A stretch of DNA of 64,000 nucleotides from FACHB-T130 sp042747725 (lineage in GTDB: Bacteria; Cyanobacteriota; Cyanobacteriia; Cyanobacteriales; FACHB-T130), in assembly GCF_042747725.1 (NCBI RefSeq), contig NZ_JBHZGO010000073.1, forward strand, positions 105,758 through 169,757, written 5' to 3'. Below are positions 1 to 9,600 of the stretch, one piece after another. Each line of letters begins with the position of its first letter. Position 1 is the first letter of the stretch. Under the pieces are notes generated by a model. The model saw nothing but the letters and a program-made list of their open reading frames with translations. It was not told where the DNA came from and did not search any database. The position numbers were made by a program, and so were the translations under genes.

Positions 1-94
1 GGATGCGATCGCTCTCTCGTCCACGATTCGCCCCGGTTCGCAAAAAAGTAAAGAACTATTACAATTACAGCAATCAAACCAAAATGATATACCA

Positions 95-637
95 ATGCTG
101 ACATCTACTGACTTTAGCGGACTGTTAAATCAACGCTTCTTTCAGAATTTCTTGCCGATTCCAGCAACCAGCCGTTTAAACCTGGGAGAAACGACTCCAG
201 CATTTGAACTGCCGGACATTACTAATGGGGGTAAAGTCAAGTTATCGGATTACAGGGGAAAGCAACCCGTCATCCTTGCCTTCACCCGCATCTTCACCGA
301 AAAGCAATATTGCCCATTCTGCTTTCCTCACATCAAAGCGCTGAATGAAAACTACGAGCGCTTTACCAGTTTGGGCGTCGAGGTGTTGATGATTACCAGT
401 ACCGACGAACAGCAGAGCAAAATTGTTGTCAAAGATCTGGGTTTAAAGATGCCCTTGCTCAGCGACCCCAGTTGTCGGACGTTTCGAGCTTACTGTACGG
501 GTCAAGCTTTGGGTGCGCCTCTGCCAGCCCAATTCGTACTTGATAAACAGGGAATTCTGCGCTATAAACATTTGTTCTCCTTCCTCGACCATAACGCTGA
601 AGTGGAGAAGCTGCTAGAGACGCTCAGCGGATTGTAG
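95..637 (+). CDS. Peroxiredoxin-like (AhpC/TSA family) protein
   Basis: This 180-residue thioredoxin-fold protein probably reduces peroxides or disulfides in the cytosol. The AhpC/TSA start (GETTPAFELPD, residues 31-41) is followed by the redox motif YCPFCF, with Cys73 and Cys76. The CxxC pair resembles cyanobacterial peroxiredoxin-like proteins more than a typical 2-Cys Prx, which has one peroxidatic Cys in a TPxC motif. The later segment LPAQFVLDKQGILRYKH is the usual thioredoxin-fold strand pair. There is no signal peptide. The ATG has no strong Shine-Dalgarno sequence. The gene stands alone; the next 290 bases hold repeats. The family is clear but the substrate cannot be read. Confidence 0.8.
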   Translation: MLTSTDFSGLLNQRFFQNFLPIPATSRLNLGETTPAFELPDITNGGKVKLSDYRGKQPVILAFTRIFTEKQYCPFCFPHIKALNENYERFTSLGVEVLMITSTDEQQSKIVVKDLGLKMPLLSDPSCRTFRAYCTGQALGAPLPAQFVLDKQGILRYKHLFSFLDHNAEVEKLLETLSGL

Positions 638-674
638 ATTACTGGAATCATCCCAACAAGTTGTTTTCAGACCC

Positions 675-918
675 TACTCTGTCTGAAGGCAACTTGGTCA
701 GGACTTACGCAAAGTTATGGAAAGACGAACCGCGAAGGACGCTTCAAGACACAAAGGAATAAGAGTTTCAGAGAGTTCTTGCGTAAGTCCTATTGGTATT
801 AAGTAGGCGGGATTAATTATTTGTAGTAGTGGTTAGCGATAGCGTAACCCATGCAGGTGTTGGGTTTCCTACGTCAACCCAACCTACGAAAATGTACTAT
901 GTCTGAAGGCAACTTGGT
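675..918. repeat. 24-bp direct repeat bounding a repeat-rich segment
   Basis: A 24-bp sequence containing GTCTGAAGGCAACTTGGT occurs at 675-698 and again at 895-918 with one mismatch. The 196 bp between the copies contain a 92-bp MITE-like element (700-791) and a short GTTGGG/CCCAAC inverted repeat typical of cyanobacterial spacers (about 860-885). This looks like a nested or duplicated spacer rather than a gene. Confidence 0.6.
700..791. mobile_element. MITE-like element, AGGACTTACGCAA family, copy 1
   Basis: A 92-bp segment has perfect 13-bp terminal inverted repeats, AGGACTTACGCAA and TTGCGTAAGTCCT. Two further elements with the same ends and almost the same length lie at 51920-52011 and 62626-62716. 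The interior here differs from those two, so this is a separate subgroup. It has no coding capacity and would depend on a transposase elsewhere. Confidence 0.7.
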
Positions 919-925
919 ATTACTA

Positions 926-1531
926 TCAGGGAAGTGGACGAGAAACCCTGTGGAAAAGCGGCACATCGTTAGCCATTGAATTAGCCATCAACAGGATATT
1001 TGACCGTTCTATGGTGGGAAAACTAACGCGATAAATGAAGTCATCCTGCTGCCACATTACTGAGGAAAATTCATAGGATGGCTTTTGCTTTGGTCCTTCT
1101 AACAGATATCCTCTAATATCCTTCCTTAAAGTGATGCGATCGCCTGCTGCTTTATGTTTTTCTAATTCTCTCATGGCATTCAGAGAAGTCTTTCTCTCAA
1201 CCGAAAAACTTCCGACTAAGCACGGTTGGGGGTTACTGTAGCAGGTAAAAAGGCTAACAGTATAAATTAAGGGAGTTTCTGACGGGAAGACGCGGACAAT
1301 CAACTCAGCAGGATTTACATCGGAGGGGCCGCTGAGTCGAATTTGGGACGGCAAGCGCATGACCAACCCAGGCGGGATGCTGCTTTGAATTTTCTCTAAA
1401 TGGGAAGTAAATACAGGAGCGGGACGAGCTTGTACGGGCACGTTCTCAGATACCCTAATTACTACACTCCCAGCCACTGCCAGAACGACTGACAGATATA
1501 GATTTTTAACCCGCAAGAATTGGTAATGCAA
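926..1531 (-). CDS. Secreted or periplasmic hypothetical protein
   Basis: I do not recognise this 201-residue protein. The N-terminus has a hydrophobic stretch at about residues 11-27 ending near VPVQA, which suggests a Sec signal or membrane anchor. The rest is soluble, with two cysteines close together (CYSNPQPC) and a C-terminal beta-rich part. The opening codon of the frame is TTG, and no convincing ribosome binding site decides the start, so the N-terminus is uncertain. It is flanked by repeat-rich DNA and has no obvious operon partner. Confidence 0.55.
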   Translation of the reverse strand: MHYQFLRVKNLYLSVVLAVAGSVVIRVSENVPVQARPAPVFTSHLEKIQSSIPPGLVMRLPSQIRLSGPSDVNPAELIVRVFPSETPLIYTVSLFTCYSNPQPCLVGSFSVERKTSLNAMRELEKHKAAGDRITLRKDIRGYLLEGPKQKPSYEFSSVMWQQDDFIYRVSFPTIERSNILLMANSMANDVPLFHRVSRPLP

Positions 1532-1813
1532 GGATTTGAGAATTTGTCAAGGGTTTTAAAAAAAGCATAGCATCTGGAATCCTGCTCTGGGCGATCGCTC
1601 GCTGAAAACCAGAAGGCAGATGCCAAAGATCCGCCCTTAAGGCTGACCAATAGAACTGTCTTTGCACTTTATGATTTGTAAAGTGAACGTTTGTAAACTA
1701 TCAGCAGTCTAAATAGATAGGCAGGCACAGAGCTAACCTGTTGCCTGTGCATCTCACCGCTGGACTGCCCCGCCGAATGCGAGTCCGAACAGTGTCCTGA
1801 TTGGAACACCCAA

Positions 1814-3229
1814 GTGCAACTTAAGCGTATGTCTCCTGATGTATCTGCTGCTCTCTCTAGGCAGCAAGCGAGTCAAAAATCAACAAGCAAACTGCAAAAT
1901 CAAAAAATTTCCCTATTTATATTGATATTTGCTGTTTTAGGGATGCCTTGGTTGACCAGTTGTGGCATTCTGCCGAAAGCTGAAGCGGAGGCTCAATCTC
2001 CAAGAGGACAACAAGGGGAGGCAGGAAAACCTACGCCAGTGGATGTCGCGATCGCTCGCAGCGAATCTCTCCAAGAAGATGTACAATACATCGGCACCAC
2101 TCGACCAATCAGAGAAATATCGGTGCAACCCCAGGTGGAAGGACGACTGCTCTCGCTTAAGGCAGATGTGGGAGATGCGGTGGCTCAGGGTCAAATTGTT
2201 GCCCAGTTAGATGACACAACATTGTTAACTAGCGTGAATCAGGCGCAAGCAGAACTCGCAACGCTCCAAGCGGAAGTTGCCCGCGCCCGAACTCAGGTAG
2301 CCAATGCCCGGACACAGGTGGAACAGGCAAAAGTTGAATTGCAGCAAACACAGCGGGATGCGGCTCGACTGGCTGGATTGGCGAGACAAGGCGCGATCGC
2401 TCAGCAACAAGCAGAATTAGCCCAAACAGAAGCTCAAACGGCTCAACAAGCTTTGCTCTCTGCTCAGGCACAGGTGGGTACAGAACAGCAAGCAGTCGCA
2501 GCGGCTCAAGGCAGAGTCAAGGCGCAACAATCTGTACTGGCTCAAAGTCGCGAACGTCAATCCTATTCAGTATTAACTTCCCCAATTAGCGGCGTTGTCG
2601 TTTCTAAAGGGTTAGAACCGGGCGATTTAGCGAACCCAGGTAGTGAAATCTTGAAAATTGGAGATTTCAGCCGCGTCACAGTGGTGGTGCCAGTTTCAGA
2701 ATTGGAACTGTCAAATATCCGGGTTGGACAATCGGTGCGGGTGCAATTAGACGCCTTCAAGAACAAGGAGTTTCTTGGAGAAGTGGTTCGCATTTCTCCG
2801 GCGGCGAATGTAGCGGCTCGTCAAGTGCCGGTAGAAGTCACGATTGCCAACCCCAAGGGTGAGATCGGCAGCGGCTTGTTGGCACGGGTCAGCTTTTCGT
2901 CAAATACGTCCCAACGGGTAGTGGTGCCGCAAACGGCGCTGCAAGAAGCAGGAGGGAGAGGGGGCAGAAGTGCAGAGGAGCCAGGGAGCCGGGGAGCCGG
3001 GGAGCCGAGGAACCCAAAACCAGCGGCGACGGTGTTTGTGTTGACCGGAAACAAGCAACAGCCAAGAGTGCAAGCTCGACCGGTGACAGTGGGCGATCGC
3101 GTAAATGGAAAAGTAGAAATTCTGTCGGGATTAAAGCCGGGAGAGCGATTTGTCAGTCGCGCTGGTAAGCCGCTCAAAGATGGCGAACCTGTACGCTTAA
3201 GTGTTTTATCAGAAACCAAAGCGCCGTAA
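1814..3229 (+). CDS. RND efflux periplasmic adaptor (membrane fusion protein)
   Basis: This is the adaptor that links an inner-membrane RND pump to an outer-membrane channel. A lipobox (LTSC, Cys50) predicts a lipoprotein. After it come a biotinyl-lipoyl half (VQPQVEGRLLSLKADVGD), a long Gln/Ala-rich coiled coil at about residues 135-245, the second lipoyl half (LTSPISGVVVSKGLEPGD), and beta-barrel and membrane-proximal domains. The pump gene begins 74 bp downstream, so the two form an operon. Translation probably starts at the GTG at 1814 or the ATG at 1829. Residues about 377-400 are a Gly/Arg/Glu/Pro-rich insert encoded by a short GAGCCGGG-type tandem repeat, which looks like spacer repeat DNA captured in frame. 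Confidence 0.9.
   Translation: MQLKRMSPDVSAALSRQQASQKSTSKLQNQKISLFILIFAVLGMPWLTSCGILPKAEAEAQSPRGQQGEAGKPTPVDVAIARSESLQEDVQYIGTTRPIREISVQPQVEGRLLSLKADVGDAVAQGQIVAQLDDTTLLTSVNQAQAELATLQAEVARARTQVANARTQVEQAKVELQQTQRDAARLAGLARQGAIAQQQAELAQTEAQTAQQALLSAQAQVGTEQQAVAAAQGRVKAQQSVLAQSRERQSYSVLTSPISGVVVSKGLEPGDLANPGSEILKIGDFSRVTVVVPVSELELSNIRVGQSVRVQLDAFKNKEFLGEVVRISPAANVAARQVPVEVTIANPKGEIGSGLLARVSFSSNTSQRVVVPQTALQEAGGRGGRSAEEPGSRGAGEPRNPKPAATVFVLTGNKQQPRVQARPVTVGDRVNGKVEILSGLKPGERFVSRAGKPLKDGEPVRLSVLSETKAP
2950..3017 (+). repeat. In-frame GC-rich minirepeat inside the RND adaptor gene
   Basis: Short GGAGCCGGG/GAGCCAGGG units repeat here and encode a Gly/Arg/Glu/Pro-rich loop. The sequence resembles intergenic short repeats of filamentous cyanobacteria rather than adaptor coding sequence, and it sits between two conserved beta elements. 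Confidence 0.6.
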
Positions 3230-3303
3230 AGTTTTGAGTTTTGACTTCTTAATTCAAAACTCAAAATTCCGAATTAACTCAAAATTCAGAACTCAAAATT
3301 ATT

Positions 3304-6300
3304 ATGTCTGGATTTAGCCTAAGCGCGATCGCCATCCGCCGCCACATCGGCACACTCATGCTTACCATCGCCGTGTTGGTGCTGGGAGTGTTCTTTCTCT
3401 CCCAACTCCAAGTAGATTTGTTGCCATCTATCACCTATCCCCGGATTGGCGTGCGGATAGAAGCGCCTGGGATTTCCCCAGAAGTGGCAGTTGATGAAAT
3501 TACCAAGCCACTAGAAGAAACTTTGAGTACCACACAAGGAGTGGTGCAAGTTTACTCCCAAACCCGCGAAGGGCAGGTGAGTTTAGACTTGTACTTTGAA
3601 CCGGGAGGCAACATTGACCAGGCGCTAAACGATGCTACTGCTGCCTTTAACCGGGGTCGCAGCAGGCTCCCCAGTACCATCGAAGATGCCCGCTTATTTA
3701 AAGTTGACCCCTCCCAGCTGCCCGTTTACGAAGTGGCGCTGCAATCCTCTTCGCTGGGAGATGCGGATTTGCGGGTATTTGCCGATGAAGAATTATCCCG
3801 CGAACTGGGTGTAGTTAATGGTGTCGCCAGCGTCGATGTGGCGGGTGGGGTGGAAGAAGAAGTGCGTGTGCAAATTGACCTGAATCGCTTACAGGCGCTG
3901 GGGGTGAGTTTGGTAGATGTTTTAAATGCTTTAGGCGATCGCAACCAGGATATCTCTGGCGGTCGTCTGCAAGGCGCTGACTCCGAACCGCTAACCCGCA
4001 CCGTCGGACGCTTTCAGAATGCTCAAGAAATTAGCAATCTCTCCTTTGAAGTTGGTTCCCCAACCGCTAGCTCAGGAGGAGCAGCAAGCCCTACACTTTT
4101 ACCGCAATCTCGCGTTTATCTAAGAGATTTTGCCGAAGTCATTGATGGTACAGAAGAACAGCGGGTATTTGTCTATCTTAATGGGCAACCAGCGGTAAAA
4201 CTCAGCATCCAAAAGCAACCGGATGCTAATACTATCGAGGTTGTGGATGGAGTTAAAAAACGCATCGAAGAACTGCGGCAAGCTGGGGTGATTCCTGAAG
4301 ACATGAAACTGCTGGCAACGCTGGATGAATCGAGATTTATCAGCAACTCGATCTCCAACGTGACCAGTTCCGGATTGCTGGGTGCAGGGTTGGCAGCGTT
4401 GGCGGTGATGCTATTTCTCGGTAGCGCCCGTCAAACTTTAATTATTATCATCGCCATTCCCCTAGCGACCATCGCGGCGATTATCTTAATGCAGCTATTT
4501 GGACTCTCCATCAACATTTTCAGCTTAGGTGGTTTGGCACTAGGTGTGGGGATTGTCGTAGACAACTCTATCGTGATGATGGAGACGATTGCCGAAGGTG
4601 CTGGCATGATTCCGGGTCAGGATAGCAAAGCCCGCCTGAATAGTCAGCAAGTAATCGATCAAGCAGAACGCAGCGGTCGCGAGGTGGAATCGGCACTTAT
4701 TGCCTCTACTACTACCAACTTAGTATCTGTGCTGCCGTTTTTGCTGATTGGTGGCTTTTTCTCCCTGCTATTTAGTGAATTAATTCTTACCATTAGTTTT
4801 TCTGTAGCTGCCTCCCTATTGGTGGCGCTGACAGTTGTGCCAGCACTCAGTTCCCGGTTGTTGGCAATCCAGTGGTCGAGTGGCGTGGGTCAGTTTTGGC
4901 CTTTGCGCGAATTTAACCGCCGATTTGAGGCAGCGACTGGCAGCTATACCCGCTTTTTGACTGGAGTAGTGCGTTATCGGTTGTTAGTCATCGCCGCTAT
5001 TTTTCTGCTTTTCGGCGGCAGTAGTTTTTGGATGGTCGGTCAAATTCCTCAAGAAATTCTGCCTCGGATTAATACAGGTCAAGCAAATTTGTTTGCCCAG
5101 TTTCCTCCCGGAACTAGCGTGGAAACTAACCGCAAAGTGATGAAACTGGTGGACGAAATCCTGGTTAAACAGCCAGAAAGCGACTATGTATTTAGCACAG
5201 CCGGAGGTTCTCTGTTCGGCAGCAACACCAATGCCAATCCCCTACGAGCTTCCAGCTCAATTACCCTGAAGCAAGGTACAGATGTCGAGAAGTTTGTCGA
5301 AAAAGTCAATCAGGAGTTTAACAAACTTAACTTGGCGGGGATTCGTCTGCGGCTGAATCCCGGTCAGGTACGAGGGATTATCCTAAGTAATTCGCCAGTG
5401 CGGGGGGCGGATGTGGATATCATCCTCCAGGGAAACGATGAGCAGCGGTTGCAACAGGCAGGGCGGCAAGTGCTGCAAGCCGTGGATGAGCGAGTAAAAA
5501 GTGCAACTTTCCGACCTGATGCTGACTCTCGACAACCAGAAGTGCAGATTCGACCGGATTGGGAGCGTGCAGAGGAGTTGGGGTTGACGACGCAAGACAT
5601 TGGGCAAACGATTCAGACGGCAATCGAGGGGTCAGTACCGACTCAGTTGCAAAGAGGCGATCGCTTAGTGGATGTGCGCGTACAATTCAATGAAGAATCT
5701 GTGCAACGCGCTTCGCAACTGGCACAATTACCCTTATTTGTCAATAACAACAGCTTAGTTCGGCTGGGTGATGTCGCTACCATTTCCGAAGGTCAAGCGC
5801 CTGGTGAAGTTCAGCGGATTAACCAACGACAGGTTTTTATCATTGCGGGTAGTCTGAGTGAAGGAGCTAACCTCAGCGATGCCCTGACAGAGGTAGACGA
5901 GGTACTGGGGAATTTGCGATTACCCGAAGGCGTGAGCGTGCTTCCCAGTTCGGCAGAGGAAACGAATCAGCAGTTGCAAAACTCCTTGAAAATTTTAGGA
6001 GGTTTAGCCGCTTTCTTGGTTTTCGTCGTCATGGCGGTGCAATACAACTCCTTGATTGACCCCTTGGTAATTATGCTCACGGTGCCGCTGGCTTTAGCGG
6101 GGGGCATTCTGGGGCTTTATATCACCCAAACTCCTATCGGTGCTACGGTGCTAGTCGGTGCGGTGCTGCTGGTGGGTATTGTGGTGAACAACGCCATCAT
6201 CATGGTGGAGTTGGCTAACCAGATTCACGAACAGGAAGGCATCGACCGACAAGCGGCGATTTTAAAAGCGGCTCCCATGCGCCTGAGAGCGATTATGATG

Positions 6301-6552
6301 ACCACCATCACTACGGTTCTCGGCTTGTTTCCTTTGGCACTGGGAATCGGGGAAGGCTCAGAATTTCTGCAACCGCTAGGCGTTGTGGTGTTTTCCGGTC
6401 TATCTCTGGCGACGCTGCTAACCTTGTTTATTATTCCCTGCTTCTACGTGCTGCTGCACCAGTTCCCGGTTAGCAAGCAGGTACTGAAATGGCAGCGATC
6501 GCTCTCCAGAAAATTTGCCCGTAAAACTTTTTCTAGCGATCGCAAGTTCTAG
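3304..6552 (+). CDS. RND family multidrug/solute efflux transporter (AcrB/HAE1-like)
   Basis: At 1082 residues this has the normal size of an inner-membrane RND pump. The first membrane helix is at about residues 12-32 and is followed by a large periplasmic porter domain. A block of helices at about 345-545 contains the GIVVDNSIVMME segment of TM4, and the C-terminal half repeats the pattern, ending with helices at about 895-1060 (GIVVNNAIIMVE). It would export drugs, lipophiles or other compounds by proton antiport together with the upstream adaptor. No outer-membrane TolC partner is in the window. The 74-bp gap before it contains several copies of ACTCAAAATT. Confidence 0.92.
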   Translation: MSGFSLSAIAIRRHIGTLMLTIAVLVLGVFFLSQLQVDLLPSITYPRIGVRIEAPGISPEVAVDEITKPLEETLSTTQGVVQVYSQTREGQVSLDLYFEPGGNIDQALNDATAAFNRGRSRLPSTIEDARLFKVDPSQLPVYEVALQSSSLGDADLRVFADEELSRELGVVNGVASVDVAGGVEEEVRVQIDLNRLQALGVSLVDVLNALGDRNQDISGGRLQGADSEPLTRTVGRFQNAQEISNLSFEVGSPTASSGGAASPTLLPQSRVYLRDFAEVIDGTEEQRVFVYLNGQPAVKLSIQKQPDANTIEVVDGVKKRIEELRQAGVIPEDMKLLATLDESRFISNSISNVTSSGLLGAGLAALAVMLFLGSARQTLIIIIAIPLATIAAIILMQLFGLSINIFSLGGLALGVGIVVDNSIVMMETIAEGAGMIPGQDSKARLNSQQVIDQAERSGREVESALIASTTTNLVSVLPFLLIGGFFSLLFSELILTISFSVAASLLVALTVVPALSSRLLAIQWSSGVGQFWPLREFNRRFEAATGSYTRFLTGVVRYRLLVIAAIFLLFGGSSFWMVGQIPQEILPRINTGQANLFAQFPPGTSVETNRKVMKLVDEILVKQPESDYVFSTAGGSLFGSNTNANPLRASSSITLKQGTDVEKFVEKVNQEFNKLNLAGIRLRLNPGQVRGIILSNSPVRGADVDIILQGNDEQRLQQAGRQVLQAVDERVKSATFRPDADSRQPEVQIRPDWERAEELGLTTQDIGQTIQTAIEGSVPTQLQRGDRLVDVRVQFNEESVQRASQLAQLPLFVNNNSLVRLGDVATISEGQAPGEVQRINQRQVFIIAGSLSEGANLSDALTEVDEVLGNLRLPEGVSVLPSSAEETNQQLQNSLKILGGLAAFLVFVVMAVQYNSLIDPLVIMLTVPLALAGGILGLYITQTPIGATVLVGAVLLVGIVVNNAIIMVELANQIHEQEGIDRQAAILKAAPMRLRAIMMTTITTVLGLFPLALGIGEGSEFLQPLGVVVFSGLSLATLLTLFIIPCFYVLLHQFPVSKQVLKWQRSLSRKFARKTFSSDRKF

Positions 6553-6668
6553 TTGATGCTGTCTTCAGCCGAGTCTGGTGCTTGACAGATGAACGAGCCC
6601 GAACCGACTCTTGTCAGCGCTTTGCGATCGCGCTCGTTCGCTTTTTGCCACAGCATCAATTGCTTCTT

Positions 6669-9600
6669 TCAATTTTGTGGATGAACGGGAATTTCAATCC
6701 AGAACTCAGTACCCTTGTCTGGTTGAGAAGAACACTTAAAGACGCCGCCGTGTTTTTCCACCACAATTTGATAGCTGATCGACAGTCCCAAACCAGTGCC
6801 TTTACCAACCGGCTTGGTCGTGAAAAAAGGATCGAAGATTTGCGCCTGCACTGCCTCTGGCATACCAGGGCCATTGTCAATAATTTGAATCACCACATGA
6901 ACAGGATCGGGGATGGAGGGATGAATAGGAGAATCTGTTTCATGCTTTATCCTTCCTTCTTCATCCTGTATTTTTTCATCTTTTATTCTTTCTGCTTCCT
7001 CCTTCAAAAAGGTGCGAATAGTAATCTGACCGGGTGAAGTTTTCACTTCCGATTGTGTTAGAACAGCCTTGTCACTTGCGTGCTGCACAGAACCAGCAGC
7101 TTCTCCGGTTGCCATCGGGTAGGAAGATTGACCCCAGTCGTTTTGCGGCTCCAGCGCGTCAATCGCATTGCTAAGGACATTCATAAACACTTGATTGAGC
7201 TGACCGGCATAGCACTCAACTAAGGGCAGATCGCCATAAGCCTTTACAACTTCAATAGTGGGAGCATTGCCCTTCCCTTTGAGTCGATGTTGCAAGATTA
7301 ACAGCGTGCTGTCTAAACCTTCATGGATATCCACCCGTTTCATCTCGGCTTGGTCAAGGCGAGAGAAATTCCGCAGAGACAGCACCAGTTGACGGATTCT
7401 GTCAGCCCCCACCTTCATCGACGACAGCATTTTGGGCAGGTCTTCAGCAATGAATTCCAAATCAATTGCTTCTGCCCGTTTGGCAATCTCCCGATCGGGA
7501 TGGGGATAACGCTCCTGGTATAGATGCAACAGATCGAGCAAATATGAAGCGTACTCGCCAACGTGAATGAGATTGCCGTAAATAAAATTAACCGGATTGT
7601 TGACTTCGTGAGCCACACCTGCAACTAGCTGCCCCAAACTCGACATTTTTTCGGTCTGAATCAGTTGGGTTTGGGTTTGTTGTAATTCTTGGAGGGCACA
7701 AGCGAGTTGTTCTGCTTGGTGTTGGGTTTGAGCGAGTAATTCTGCTTGCTGTAGCGCGACGCCGAGTTGAGCGGCAATTTGGGTAGCAAAATCAATGGAC
7801 GGGGCGTCCCAGTATCGCGCTTGGGAGCATTGATGAATACAGAGCAATCCCCAAAGAACGTCTCCTTTGAGCAGTGGCACCACCAAGTTAGCTCGAATTT
7901 GAAATAGGGAGAGAATTTGGAGGTGAAAATCTGTTAAGCCTGCATCGTAGATGTCAGCAACCACCTGAATCTGACCTTGATGATACTGCTGGGCGTATTC
8001 CCCTCCAAAGCAGCGATCGCGGATTTTCATGGTTAAAGCCGAGACAAAACCATCTCGAACATCCTCAGAGACAAACTCTCCCACTTCCCAGTTCGACTCC
8101 GGATCGAAGCGAAAAATGCCGACTCGATCGGCGTTGAGCAGGTGCCGAACTTCAGTCACTGTTGCTTTGAGAATGGTATCGAGGTTCAGAGAGTCTCGAA
8201 TTTTAGTAACCACTCTAAATAATGCTTTTTGTTGTTCCGCTGCTTGCTTGATGCGACGAGTTTGCGCGGTAGCAGTAGCAGCGGCACTACGGCTTTTTTG
8301 GTAGAGTTCGGCTTGCTGAATTGCGATCGCGGCTTGATCTCCCAGCTGCTGTAGCAGCTCGACTTCGGCAACATTCCAGGCTCTCGGAGCATGACACTCA
8401 TGGGCAATTAGCAGTCCCCACAGTTGTTCGCCCATCCGAATCGGTACGACTAGATTGGCTTGCACCTGCATACTCTGCAAAAACTCCCAATGACAAGCAG
8501 TGATATTTTCCGTTTTTGCATCGTTAATCGCTCGCACCCGCCCTTGACTATAAAGCTTCGCATACTCCTCTGGAAAGCAATCTTCCGGTCCCGTCAAACC
8601 CAACACTGAGGGCCAGTTGCCATTAACGGCTTCCACCACCACCAAGCCATGCGATTTTCGGGTGAGCTGGTAAATCACGACTCGGTCTGTGTCCAGCAGC
8701 AGTCTAACTTCCCGAACGATGGTTTGCAGGATGGTTTGTAAGTCCAGGGTGCTGCGAATTTGGTCTAATACCTTACCGAGGACTTTGGCAAACTCTAAGG
8801 ACTGTTGCAACTGGGTGGTTCGCTCTTGAATTTGATGCTCCAGGTTGCTATTGAGAGACTGCACCTGTAAGTACAGCAGATACTGCTCAATCGCCATTGA
8901 GAAATGATGACCCAAGGCTTGAGCGAGTTCAATTTCTTCCTGAGTCCACGCTTGTGCTTGACCTCGTTTCAGTTCCCTCCATGCCTCAAAAGAGTTACGG
9001 GGTTGCAGTTGTCGCTGATCGGGGTCAAAATTTCCAGCCCACAAAGTTTCCGTGTCAATTTCATTGCGGAAAATGCACAAATATCCCAGAAACTGTTGAC
9101 GATACTGGAGGGGGACAATGAGTATGCCCCGAATCCGAGTCGTGCGGAATGCTGGCGCGAGGACTCGCAGATGAGCTTGTTTATAGAGATCCGTCACTGC
9201 CTTGATGGGATTGCAGGCAATATCTTGTAACTTTAAATATTCCTGCCAAACGGGATGCTCTTCAAGCGGACGATCTTTGCCGATGGCTCCTAGCATGGGT
9301 TGCTCACCGCAGGCAAATAGGGTTGACTGACTTGGGTTTTCTGCCGCTATGTAAATTCTGCCACCACAACCTTGAAAGGCTGCAACCGTTTCCGCAAGGG
9401 CGTCAGAGAGCTGAATCGTTGGCAGCGCATGGAGCAGGGTTGCAACTCGGTTAATCCGAGCTTCCCGCGTCGCTTGGGTGCAGGCTAGTTGCAGTAAGGT
9501 GGATTGAGCGATCGCAATTGAAACTTGATCCGCTACTAACTGGACGATTTGCAGTTCTTGTTCCGAAACCGAACGCGGTTCAGAGTGATGAGAGACTAAT

